DNA of 64,000 bases, taken from the NCBI RefSeq assembly GCF_030944625.1, contig NZ_JAUSXY010000001.1, forward strand, positions 1,674,001 through 1,738,000, read 5' to 3'. The notes beneath the pieces were generated by a model. That model saw only the letters and a list, made by a program, of their open reading frames with translations, was not told the DNA's origin and did no database searches. The translations under genes and the position numbers were made by a program. Source of the stretch: Arthrobacter sp. SLBN-112 (GTDB lineage: Bacteria; Actinomycetota; Actinomycetes; Actinomycetales; Micrococcaceae). Shown one piece after another: positions 17,573 through 25,427 of the stretch. Every line of letters begins with the position of its first letter. Within the stretch, counting starts at the first letter, position 1.

Positions 17573-17878
17573 TCAGTTCTCGGCGCCGCCGTGCAGGCCG
17601 TCGTCGCTGCTGTCGTCCTCGCGGCCCGTACCGTGGCCTTCTTCGCTGCGGTCGGAAAGGTCCATGTTGCCGCGGGCCTCCTCCATGGTGGGGCCGCCCG
17701 GCGGAACGCTGTAGGTATCCGGCCGGATGCCGTGTGACTGTTCCTCGATCAGGGCCTGCTCCTCGCTGAAGCGGATCGCGTTGGCCTCGTCGCCCGAGTC
17801 GCCTTGAATGTCTTCGCGGAGCTTCGATGGATCCGGAACGATGAATCCTGCGTCCGGCTCTTCCTTGGAGTGGCTCAT
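17573..17878 (-). CDS. Small acidic, probably disordered protein
   Basis: A 101-residue protein rich in Glu, Asp, Gly and Ser with no predicted membrane segment. The C-terminus (SEEGHGTGREDDSSDDG) is strongly acidic and low in complexity. I do not recognise a family. It has a proper ATG with GAAGGA seven bases upstream and lies between a terminator and the tetR gene, so it is likely a real gene. Similar small acidic proteins are common and uncharacterised in this genus. Confidence 0.65.
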   Translation of the reverse strand: MSHSKEEPDAGFIVPDPSKLREDIQGDSGDEANAIRFSEEQALIEEQSHGIRPDTYSVPPGGPTMEEARGNMDLSDRSEEGHGTGREDDSSDDGLHGGAEN

Positions 17879-17982
17879 GTTCAATTCCTTCCAGCGGGTG
17901 GTGTCTTCCCCCCACCGTAACGGGAGAGCAGGAGAAATACCAAGCACGCTTATTATTAACGGCGGCATGCCATAGCGGCAGC

Positions 17983-18618
17983 CTACGCTTCGGTGTGCAG
18001 GCCGTCGAACGCCATGGTGATGACGTCGTCAGCCAGCCGTTGCGGCGAGAGGGGGCCGCCCGGCTTGTACCACTCCACGATGGAGTTGATCATCCCGAAC
18101 AGCAGCCGCGATACGGTGCGGGGGTCGATGTCCGCCCGCAGCGATCCCTCGTCGCGGGCCGCCGAAATCAGGCCGGCCACCTTGTGGTCGAATGCCCGGC
18201 GCCGTTCCAGGGCGTCCCGCTCGATGTCCGTGTTGCCACGAAGGCGCAGCAGCAGGGTGACGAACGGCAGGCGCTCCACCAGCACGGCAACCGTCTGCCG
18301 CAGCACAAACTCCAGCCTGGCGTCGGCCGCACCGGAGGTTGCTTCGGGACGCTCCAGGATGGCTTCGAGGCCGCCCAGCGCGTGGTCCAGGGCGAGTTTG
18401 AGGAGATCGCCCTTGGACGGCACATGATGGTAAATGGCGGACTTGGAGATGCCCAGGTTTTCCGCCAGAATGCCCATCGAGGTGGCGTCGTAGCCGTGCC
18501 GGTTGAAGACGTCGACAGCAATCCGCAGCACCGACTGCTGGTCATAGCCGGGACGCCCCCGCTTGGTTCCATTGGCGGCTGGGGCGTCGGTGCTGGCAGT
18601 TCTGCTGGCGCTGGGCAT
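17983..18618 (-). CDS. paaR: TetR-family repressor of phenylacetate genes (PaaR-like)
   Basis: A 211-residue regulator. The N-terminal helix-turn-helix covers about residues 25-75 (VDVFNRHGYDATSMGILAENLGISKSAIYHHVPSKGDLL), and the C-terminal helices would bind the ligand, in related systems phenylacetyl-CoA. Its place next to paaK and paaI, and a partial copy of the shared palindrome nine bases before its start, indicate that it represses itself and the paa blocks. TetR proteins of this type control paa genes in Actinobacteria and Thermus. The ligand is inferred. Confidence 0.85.
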   Translation of the reverse strand: MPSASRTASTDAPAANGTKRGRPGYDQQSVLRIAVDVFNRHGYDATSMGILAENLGISKSAIYHHVPSKGDLLKLALDHALGGLEAILERPEATSGAADARLEFVLRQTVAVLVERLPFVTLLLRLRGNTDIERDALERRRAFDHKVAGLISAARDEGSLRADIDPRTVSRLLFGMINSIVEWYKPGGPLSPQRLADDVITMAFDGLHTEA

Positions 18619-18626
18619 AATCGCTA

Positions 18627-18648
18627 GTTTCTCACGAACGGTCGGTAA
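18627..18648. promoter_or_regulatory. Degenerate PaaR operator upstream of tetR
   Basis: The right part of the palindrome (CGAACGGTCGGTAA) is intact but the left arm has lost TTAC and GA. It lies 9 bp before the tetR start, so binding would cause autoregulation, probably with lower affinity than at the other three sites. Confidence 0.6.
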
Positions 18649-18678
18649 GTCCGGGCACGGCCCGCCACCAACGGAACT

Positions 18679-20037
18679 TCAGCCCTTCGGCCGGAGGTCA
18701 TAGATGCGGCGCAGCTTGCCGTTGGACCGCTCAAGCGCGCCCGGTTCCACCACGTCCACCGTGCATGAAGAACCCACGTGGATCTTGATCTGCTCCTTCA
18801 AGGTGCGTGCCGCCGTCGTGCTTTGTTCAACGGTGACCGTGTCCCGGCGCTCGATCCGGACGGTCAGCTGGTCCATCCGCTGGCCCTCGGGCCGGGTGAG
18901 CTCGAGCTGGAAATGCGGGCTGAGCTCAGGGATGCGGAGGGCGATTTCCTCGATCTGGGACGGGAAGAGGTTCACGCCGCGCAGGATGATCATGTCGTCG
19001 CTGCGGCCGGTGATGCGCCCCATGCGGCGGTGGGCGGGGCGGGCGGTGCCCGGGAGCAGGCGGGTGAGGTCCTTGGTGCGGTACCGGATGATCGGCAGCG
19101 CTTCCTTGGTGAGGGAGGTGAAGACCAGCTCGCCGTTTTCGCCGTCCCGCAGGACGTTTTCCTTGCCAGCGATCGGGTTGAACGGGTCGATGATCTCGGG
19201 CCGGAAGTGGTCCTCCCAGATGTGGCTGCCGTCCTGGGTCTCCACGGCCTCACCGGCGACGCCCGGGCCCATGACCTCGGACAGTCCGTAGATGTCGCAG
19301 GCCTTGATGTTCATCATGACCTCGAGCTCGTGCCGCATCTCCTCGGTCCACGGCTCGGCGCCCAGGACGGCGAACTTCAGCGAGGTGGAGGCGGGGTCGA
19401 TGCCCATGTGCGCCATGGCGTCGGCGATGGTGAGCAGGTAGGTGGGGGTGGCCAGGATGGCGTCCGGCTTGAAGTCCTGGATCAGCTGGATCTGGCGTTC
19501 GGTCTGGCCGCCGGACATGGGGATGACCGTGCAGCCCAGGGCTTCGGCGCCGGCGTGCGCGCCCAGGCCGCCGGTGAACAGGCCGTAGCCGTAGGCGTTG
19601 TGGACCTTCATGCCCGGTCGGATGCCGGAGGCGCGGAAGCTGCGCGCCACCAGCTTGGCCCAGTCGGCCAGGTCCTGCTTGGTGTAGCCGACGACGGTGG
19701 GCCGGCCGGTGGTGCCCGAGCTGGCGTGGATGCGGGCTACTTCGTTCTGCGGCACCGCGAACATGCCGAACGGGTATTCCTGGCGCAGGTCTTCCTTGGT
19801 GGTGAAGGGGAAGTTGCCCAGGTCCTCGAGTTCCCGCAGGTCGCTGGGGTGGATGCCGGCGTCGTCGAACTTGCGCTTGTACAGGGGTACCCGGTCGTAG
19901 GCGTAGGCCACCGTGTGCTGCAGGCGGCTGAGCTGGAGGGCCTCGAGCTCGTCGCGGGAGATGGTTTCCTCGCGGTCCAGGCCGGGGTCGATGCCGGCGG
20001 CTGCGGGAGTGGGGGTTTCGGGGGCATGCAGGGTCAT
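18679..20037 (-). CDS. paaK: Phenylacetate-CoA ligase
   Basis: A 452-residue adenylate-forming enzyme that activates phenylacetate to phenylacetyl-CoA with ATP and CoA, the entry step of the pathway. The ATP loop SSGTTGRPTVVGYT, the aromatic-ligase segment AYGYGLFTGG, the DIYGLSEVMG motif and the hinge YRTKDLT are all present, followed by the small C-terminal domain. Length is standard for PaaK. The ATG at 20037 is preceded by TAGGA. It begins 7 bp after the paaI stop and precedes the regulator gene in the same direction. Confidence 0.95.
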   Translation of the reverse strand: MTLHAPETPTPAAAGIDPGLDREETISRDELEALQLSRLQHTVAYAYDRVPLYKRKFDDAGIHPSDLRELEDLGNFPFTTKEDLRQEYPFGMFAVPQNEVARIHASSGTTGRPTVVGYTKQDLADWAKLVARSFRASGIRPGMKVHNAYGYGLFTGGLGAHAGAEALGCTVIPMSGGQTERQIQLIQDFKPDAILATPTYLLTIADAMAHMGIDPASTSLKFAVLGAEPWTEEMRHELEVMMNIKACDIYGLSEVMGPGVAGEAVETQDGSHIWEDHFRPEIIDPFNPIAGKENVLRDGENGELVFTSLTKEALPIIRYRTKDLTRLLPGTARPAHRRMGRITGRSDDMIILRGVNLFPSQIEEIALRIPELSPHFQLELTRPEGQRMDQLTVRIERRDTVTVEQSTTAARTLKEQIKIHVGSSCTVDVVEPGALERSNGKLRRIYDLRPKG

Positions 20038-20044
20038 GGTTGTC

Positions 20045-20512
20045 CTACTTCTTGGGGATGGTGCGGCTGCGTCCGCGGAACTCGGCGATGAGTTCGCCCG
20101 GGGAGCTGGGCTGGGTTTCGGAGGCCGGGGCGGCGTCGGCGGCAAAGATCTGGATGTCGTACAGGCCGCTGCGCCCGGCACTGGAACGGCGTTCCGCCAC
20201 GGCCGTGAGCACCTGGCCGCGGAACGCCGGCTTGAGGAAATTGATGTCGACGCCGGACGCCACGGTGATGGTGTTTTCCTCGCCCGGTGCAGGGTGGATG
20301 GGGTTGCACGCGAGGGCGAAAGCAGTGTCGCCGAAGGCGAAGATCATTCCGCCATGGGCCATGCCGAAGCCGTTAAGCATTTCCTGCCGGAGCGTCATCC
20401 GGATGGTGGCGTGCCCGTCGCTGAGGGCGAGGACCTCGATGCCCATCCATTCGGAGGCATAGTCGTTGTCCAGGAGGGGGTGGGGGGCCCCGGAAAGTGT
20501 TGCTTCAGCCAT
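20045..20512 (-). CDS. paaI: Phenylacetate-pathway hotdog thioesterase
   Basis: A 155-residue hotdog protein with the PaaI signature LNGFGMAHGGMIFAFGDTAFALACN region, in which the Asp of GDTAFA is the catalytic acid. PaaI hydrolyses stalled ring-hydroxylated phenylacetyl-CoA intermediates to release CoA. It is the first gene of the paaI-paaK unit, has GGAGG nine bases before the ATG, and sits 22 bp downstream of a PaaR-type palindrome. Confidence 0.92.
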   Translation of the reverse strand: MAEATLSGAPHPLLDNDYASEWMGIEVLALSDGHATIRMTLRQEMLNGFGMAHGGMIFAFGDTAFALACNPIHPAPGEENTITVASGVDINFLKPAFRGQVLTAVAERRSSAGRSGLYDIQIFAADAAPASETQPSSPGELIAEFRGRSRTIPKK

Positions 20513-20846
20513 GCGTCATTGCCTCCAGCTTTATTTACCGAATGTTCATTAGGTAATCCCATGAGGGGGTCCGGTGTCAAGGGGATGCGGCATCGGGACG
20601 GGCGCTCCTGCCCGCTTACCTCCGCGACTTCCCGTGGCTCGGCCGGGGACACGCCGTGGTGCGCGGTGCGCCGCTGGGATGCGTTGAAAGCAACCGGGCG
20701 GGAATGCACGACGGCGGCCGGCACCTTCCGCTGCACCCCTGGGCGAGAGGGCACTTGGCGGCAGTTATGGAGGGGGTGCCCTGCAGGTTGCCGCGAAGTG
20801 CAAGGATGGGAGAACCGGCAGCAGCAAGAACAGCAAAGGGCGGACC
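20513..20846. other. Intergenic region between paaI and pta (334 bp)
   Basis: The first 45 bp hold the paaI ribosome binding site and operator. I see no gene or clear hairpin in the rest; an open frame across 20656-21009 is a shadow of pta. The pta promoter should be here but has no obvious consensus. Confidence 0.6.
20535..20556. promoter_or_regulatory. Predicted PaaR operator upstream of paaI-paaK
   Basis: A 22-bp palindrome with both outer arms intact (TTACCGA and GGTAA) but a more AT-rich centre (three mismatches in the core). It lies 22 bp before the paaI ATG, where bound protein would block the promoter. Confidence 0.7.
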
Positions 20847-22916
20847 ATGGCCAAAGGCATCTACGTCAGCGCAACCACCCCCGGCTCGGGCAAGTCCCTG
20901 GTGGCCCTGGGCCTGGCGGACACCCTGCACCGGCATGCGGACAGGATCGGCTTCTTCAAACCGGTGGTCCACGGCCCCTCGTCCGCGGATGACCCCATGG
21001 TGGCGCTGATGAAAGCCCGCTTCGCGCTGGAGGATGAGCGGTGCCGCGGCGGCCTGACGTATGCGGAAGTCCGTGGGCTTCTCGCGGAAGGAAACCGGGC
21101 CGAGATTGATGCCAGGTGCGTTGAAATCTTCGCGGACATCGCCCGGCACTGCGATGTGGTGATCGTGGAGGGGACGGACCTGGTGGGCCAGGACTCCGCC
21201 GTCGAGTTCGACCTCAATGCCCGGCTGGCCAACAACCTGGCCACGCCCGTGGTGGCTGTGGTGGGGGCCAAAGGGCGGACTGTCGCCGAAACTGCCGCCG
21301 CCGTCGAAGTTGCCCGCAAGGAACTTGCCGCCGAACGGTGCTCGCTGCTGGCCATCATGGTCAACAGGGCCGACGCCGAAGACCTGGACGCCATCGCGGC
21401 GGCGCTGAAACCGGGAGCCTCCGGTCGGCCCGTGTACATCCTGCCCGAACTCGAAGAAATCGCCCGGCCCACTACGGGCGAGGTGGCAACGGCCCTGCGT
21501 GTCCGGCAGATCGCGGGAACCCCGGACATGGAACGCGACGTCAAGGACATCAAGGTTGCCGCCATGAACGTGGGCAACTTCCTGAATGTGCTGGACGAGG
21601 GCGCCCTGGTGATCGTGCCGGGGGACCGGGCGGACGTGATGGTGGCCTGCCTGGCATCTTCCTTCTCACCCGAGTTTCCCGTGGCCTCGGCGCTGATCCT
21701 CACCGGCGGCCTGGCACCGGACGCAAACATCTACCCGCTGCTGGCCCAGGCGCCGTTCCCGGTGTTCGCGGCAGACGAGGACACCTACCAGACGGCCCGC
21801 CGGGTCTCCGAAGTCCGCAGCGAGATCTGGTCCGGGCACCGTCGCAAGGTGGCCTCCGCGCTGGGCCTCTGGTCCCGCAGGGTGGACGAGGCCGAGCTGG
21901 TGGAACGGCTGCACCTGCCGCGGGCGGAACGGATGACGCCGCTGCGGTTCCTGCACGACCTCATCGAGCGCGCCCGGGCCCAGCGCCGCCATGTGGTCCT
22001 GCCGGAGGGCACGGACGTCCGCATCCTGCGCGCGGCAGAGATCCTGCACCGACGGGACGTCTGCGACCTCACCCTCCTCGGGCCCGAGTCGGACGTCCGC
22101 GAGCTGGCAGCAGCCAACGGCATCGACCTGTCCGGCATCAACGTCATCGATCCCGCCATCTCCGAGCTGCGGCAGAAGTTCGCGGAGAAGTACGCCGAGC
22201 TGAGGGCCCACAAAGGGGTGGACCTGGCCAAGGCCCTGGAGATCATGCAGGACGTCAGCTACTTCGGCACCATGATGGTCCAGCTGGGCGTGGTGGACGG
22301 CATGGTGTCCGGCGCCGCGCACACCACCGCGCACACCATCCGGCCCGCCCTGGAGTTCGTGAAGACGCGCCCCGGGGTGAAGATCGTGTCCTCGGTGTTC
22401 CTGATGCTCATGCCGGACCGGGTGCTGGTGTACGGGGACTGCGCCGTGAACCCGGATCCGAACGTTGAGCAGCTGGCGGACATTGCCCTGGCCTCGGCCG
22501 AGACTGCCGCCCAGTTTGGAGTGGAGCCGCGGGTGGCCATGCTCTCTTATTCGACCGGCGGCTCGGGGTCCGGCGAGGCGGTGGACGAGGTGCGTCAGGC
22601 CACCGAGCTGGTGCGGGCCCGGCGGCCGGACCTGGCGGTGGAGGGGCCCATCCAGTACGACGCCGCCGTGGACGCCTCCATCGCGGCGTCCAAGATGCCC
22701 GGCTCCACCGTGGCCGGCCAGGCAACGGTGTTCATCTTCCCGGACCTGAATACCGGCAACAACACGTACAAGGCGGTCCAGCAAAGCTCCGGCGCCGTCG
22801 CTGTCGGGCCGGTCCTGCAGGGGCTGCGGAAGCCGGTCAACGACCTCTCCCGCGGCTGCACCGTGGAGGACATCGTCAACACCGTGGCCATCACCGCAAT
22901 CCAGGCTCAGGCCTGA
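20847..22916 (+). CDS. pta: Phosphate acetyltransferase, long form
   Basis: A 689-residue enzyme that interconverts acetyl-CoA and acetyl phosphate. The N-terminal part is a BioD-like P-loop domain (SATTPGSGKSLVALGLAD). A DRTGG domain occupies roughly residues 215-330, and the C-terminal 330 residues are the catalytic PTA domain (VVLPEGTDVRILRAAE, STGGSGSGEAVDEV, FPDLNTGNNTYKAVQ). Its partner ackA is in the same orientation but 7.1 kb downstream, separated by a sugar-acid gene group. It ends at a strong terminator. Confidence 0.95.
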   Translation: MAKGIYVSATTPGSGKSLVALGLADTLHRHADRIGFFKPVVHGPSSADDPMVALMKARFALEDERCRGGLTYAEVRGLLAEGNRAEIDARCVEIFADIARHCDVVIVEGTDLVGQDSAVEFDLNARLANNLATPVVAVVGAKGRTVAETAAAVEVARKELAAERCSLLAIMVNRADAEDLDAIAAALKPGASGRPVYILPELEEIARPTTGEVATALRVRQIAGTPDMERDVKDIKVAAMNVGNFLNVLDEGALVIVPGDRADVMVACLASSFSPEFPVASALILTGGLAPDANIYPLLAQAPFPVFAADEDTYQTARRVSEVRSEIWSGHRRKVASALGLWSRRVDEAELVERLHLPRAERMTPLRFLHDLIERARAQRRHVVLPEGTDVRILRAAEILHRRDVCDLTLLGPESDVRELAAANGIDLSGINVIDPAISELRQKFAEKYAELRAHKGVDLAKALEIMQDVSYFGTMMVQLGVVDGMVSGAAHTTAHTIRPALEFVKTRPGVKIVSSVFLMLMPDRVLVYGDCAVNPDPNVEQLADIALASAETAAQFGVEPRVAMLSYSTGGSGSGEAVDEVRQATELVRARRPDLAVEGPIQYDAAVDASIAASKMPGSTVAGQATVFIFPDLNTGNNTYKAVQQSSGAVAVGPVLQGLRKPVNDLSRGCTVEDIVNTVAITAIQAQA

Positions 22917-22917
22917 C

Positions 22918-22964
22918 AAAGGCCGACGGCGGCACCCGGGTGGGTGCCGCCGTCGGCCTTTTTT
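22918..22964 (+). terminator. Rho-independent terminator of pta
   Basis: A 17-bp perfect GC stem (GGCCGACGGCGGCACCC and its complement) with a four-base loop, followed by six T residues. A run of A before the stem extends it, so it could also serve the MFS gene that ends at 22980 from the other side. Confidence 0.9.
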
Positions 22965-22979
22965 GGGGGGTGCTGTGTC

Positions 22980-24308
22980 CTAGGCTGCCGCCGTGACCTT
23001 CAGCGGCTCGATCTTGCCCATGACGAACAGGTAGTTCGCCGCCCCGATCAGCGATACGGCGCCGATCACCGCCAGCGGCGCAACGAAGGATCCGGTCTGG
23101 TCAACGAGCACCCCGATCAGGATCGGGGTGAAGATGCCGGCGAGGTTGGAGGCGAAGTTCTGCAGACCGCCGATGGAGCCCACGTGCCGGGAGCTGGGTG
23201 CGACGTCGGCCGGCAGGGACCAGATGCCCGTGGCGGCCACGGTGAGGCTGGAGTAGGCAATGGAGAGCAGAGCCAGGGCCATCCAGGCTTCCGGGACGAG
23301 TGCGGCGAACATGATGACCGAGCCGCCCGCCAGGCCGCCGGCGATCGCGGTCTTGCGGACCTTGCTCACTGAGGCTCCGGCGCGGACGGCGCGATCGGCC
23401 ACGTAACCACCCAGCCAGCCGCACAGGACGGCGCAGATGCCCGGGATGGCACCGAAGAAACCGAGCGTCAGGAGGTTGAAGCCGCGCTCCTTCACCAAAT
23501 AGCTAGGGAAGAACGTGATGAAGAAGTAGATGGCGCTGTTCAGGCAGAAGAAGCCGAACATCATGCTGAGGATGGTGCGGTACTTGAAGAGCGCTCGCCA
23601 GGGAAGCTTGGTGGCCCCTTCGTCATCGCTTGCCGTTCCGCGTGCTCCGCCTTCCTGGATGTAGCTGACCTCGGCCGCGTTGGCGCCGGTGTGCTCCTCG
23701 GGGCTGCGGTAGTACTTCCACCAGGCGGCCGCCCAGATAATTCCCAGGACGCCGATGATGATGAACACGGCGTGCCACGAGGTGACGGCCACGATGAGGG
23801 TAACGATCGGCAGGGCGATGACGGCGCCGACGCGTGAACCGGAATCCCAGATGCTGGTGGCGAAGGCACGTTCCCGGACCGGGAACCAGGTGGCCACCAC
23901 CTTGGCTGCCGTGCTCGGGGCCGGGCTTTCGCCGGCGCCCAGCAGGAACCTGGCCGCAAACAGCGACCAGAAGCTGGAGGCCGCGGCGGTGACCATGGTG
24001 AAGACTGACCACCAGAGCGCTGCAAGCGAGAAGGACCGGCGCGGGCCCACTTTGTCCACATACCAGCCAGCGGCGAGCTGGCAGAAGTCGTAGGCCCAGA
24101 AGAAGGCCGCGAAGATGAGGCCCTGCTGCGTGGCCGTGAGCTCAAAGTCCTTGCCCATAAAGGGCAGCGCGACGCTGAGGCTTGAGCGGTCCAGGTAGTT
24201 GATGCTCAGTCCCAGGAACGCAAGCCAGATGATCACCCAGCGTTTGCGGGTCATCAGGCGGGGCTGCGGTGAGGTGTTGATGGCTGTCTTACTTCCGAGC
24301 GTAGTCAT
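22980..24308 (-). CDS. MFS transporter, sugar-acid (anion:cation symporter) family
   Basis: A 442-residue, 12-helix major facilitator. The start (RWVIIWLAFLGLSINYLDRSSLSVALP) and the A-motif region (GWYVDKVGPRRS) match the ACS family that imports hexonates, hexuronates and galactonate with protons. It diverges from the GntR regulator, and its promoter shares sequence with the catabolic operon promoter, so it probably imports the sugar acid used by the genes at 25428-29499. ATG 24308 has GAAGGAGA five bases upstream. Confidence 0.88.
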   Translation of the reverse strand: MTTLGSKTAINTSPQPRLMTRKRWVIIWLAFLGLSINYLDRSSLSVALPFMGKDFELTATQQGLIFAAFFWAYDFCQLAAGWYVDKVGPRRSFSLAALWWSVFTMVTAAASSFWSLFAARFLLGAGESPAPSTAAKVVATWFPVRERAFATSIWDSGSRVGAVIALPIVTLIVAVTSWHAVFIIIGVLGIIWAAAWWKYYRSPEEHTGANAAEVSYIQEGGARGTASDDEGATKLPWRALFKYRTILSMMFGFFCLNSAIYFFITFFPSYLVKERGFNLLTLGFFGAIPGICAVLCGWLGGYVADRAVRAGASVSKVRKTAIAGGLAGGSVIMFAALVPEAWMALALLSIAYSSLTVAATGIWSLPADVAPSSRHVGSIGGLQNFASNLAGIFTPILIGVLVDQTGSFVAPLAVIGAVSLIGAANYLFVMGKIEPLKVTAAA

Positions 24309-24388
24309 GCGGTCTCCTTCGACATATACATGGCTTCGGGTGCGGGGCGCACCGGCGGGAGGGGAAGACGCCGAAGATATCGACGCCA

Positions 24389-24437
24389 AATCATATAGGA
24401 ATCGGGTTAATCATATAGATAATGTGATGGGGATCAA
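24389..24437 (-). promoter_or_regulatory. MFS transporter promoter with two GntR-type repeats
   Basis: On the minus strand a -35 TTGATC (24432-24437) and a -10 TATGAT (24410-24415) are 16 bp apart. The motif AATCATATAGGA at 24389-24400 recurs as AATCATATAGAT at 24409-24420, exactly 20 bp away (two helical turns); the second copy covers the -10. The catabolic operon promoter has the same arrangement. Confidence 0.7.
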
Positions 24438-24541
24438 GTGCAATGGCAAAAAAGTTCCCAGGGAAGCTCGTGGCTTATGATTCCCCCAGCGACTCCAGGC
24501 CGATCCAGTACAAGTCCGGCCCCAAGGCAAGAGGTAACCGC

Positions 24542-25264
24542 GTGCCCCCACGTCAACCGTCCGATACTTCCCGCGGCAAGGCGGCCGTCCCCGACGTCTA
24601 CTCCGCCATGCGCGCATCCATCCTGGAGGGAGAGATCGCCCCGGGCACCCGGATCAACATCGACGCCGTAGCCCGAAGCCTTGGGGTTTCGCAGACCCCC
24701 GTCCGCGAGGTGCTTCAGCGCCTGGAGGGGGACAATCTGGTGGTGTACAGCCCTGGCCGCGGTTACAGCACAACGCCACTGCTGGACCTGCCGGAACTTC
24801 GGGCCCTGTTCGAATTCCGGCTCCTGGTGGAGCCGTGGGCGGCCCGGGCGGCAGCCGTGGACCGGCTCGCCAACCCGGCGGCGGCCCTGGAAAAGGAGCT
24901 TGCCGGCTTCCGGAGCACCATGCGCAAGACCAAGGACCTGCGGCAGGACCTGGTGGCCCATGACACCCGCTTCCACGACACCATCCTCGCCGCCTCCGGC
25001 AACCCCGTGGTCCGGCATGCCTTCGCCCAGACCCACTGCCACCTCCACACCTTCCGGCTGTACCCGGCAGACGTGGACGGCGCCATCACAGTGGCCGAGC
25101 ATACGGCTGTGCGCGCGGCCATCGAGGCCTGCGATCCCGAGGGGGCCGAGGCGGCCATGACTACCCACATCCGCAACTCCTTCGACCGTTTTGCGCAGGC
25201 CTTCAAGGGCGAGTTGGCACCCCTGGAAGACGGTGGGCAGCCGCGCAGGCGCATCATCATCTAG
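24542..25264 (+). CDS. GntR-family (FadR/FCD subgroup) regulator
   Basis: About 240 residues from GTG 24542. An N-terminal winged helix (YSAMRASILEGEIAPGTRINIDAVARSLGVSQTPVREVLQRLE region) is followed by an all-helical FCD ligand domain; His residues in VAHDTRFHD, THCHLHTF and TTHIRNSF are placed for metal and sugar-acid binding. It most likely represses the MFS gene and the dehydratase operon until a pathway sugar acid appears. I prefer GTG 24542, seven bases after AGAGG; the upstream ATG 24443 would add 33 residues without a good ribosome site and would overlap the MFS promoter. Confidence 0.85.
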   Translation: MPPRQPSDTSRGKAAVPDVYSAMRASILEGEIAPGTRINIDAVARSLGVSQTPVREVLQRLEGDNLVVYSPGRGYSTTPLLDLPELRALFEFRLLVEPWAARAAAVDRLANPAAALEKELAGFRSTMRKTKDLRQDLVAHDTRFHDTILAASGNPVVRHAFAQTHCHLHTFRLYPADVDGAITVAEHTAVRAAIEACDPEGAEAAMTTHIRNSFDRFAQAFKGELAPLEDGGQPRRRIII

Positions 25265-25330
25265 GAGCACCACGCCAACAGCCCCGGCCTGCAACGCCGG
25301 GGCTGTTCGCGCTTAAAGAAGCGGCGGGGG

Positions 25331-25378
25331 TTGACCTGCGTCACATGTCCTATATGATTTTTCTAATTCGTATAGGAA
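25331..25378 (+). promoter_or_regulatory. Promoter and operator of the sugar-acid operon
   Basis: A -35 TTGACC (25331-25336) and -10 TATGAT (25353-25358) with 16-bp spacing. The repeat TCCTATATGATT (25348-25359) covers the -10 and faces an inverted copy, ATTCGTATAGGA (25366-25377). The spacer shares TCACAT and CTA with the MFS promoter. A bound GntR dimer here would block RNA polymerase directly. Confidence 0.75.
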
Positions 25379-25427
25379 TCGAATCTTTCCCTTCTCTTCC
25401 CAGCACTGCACCGAAAGTTGAGTTCCA

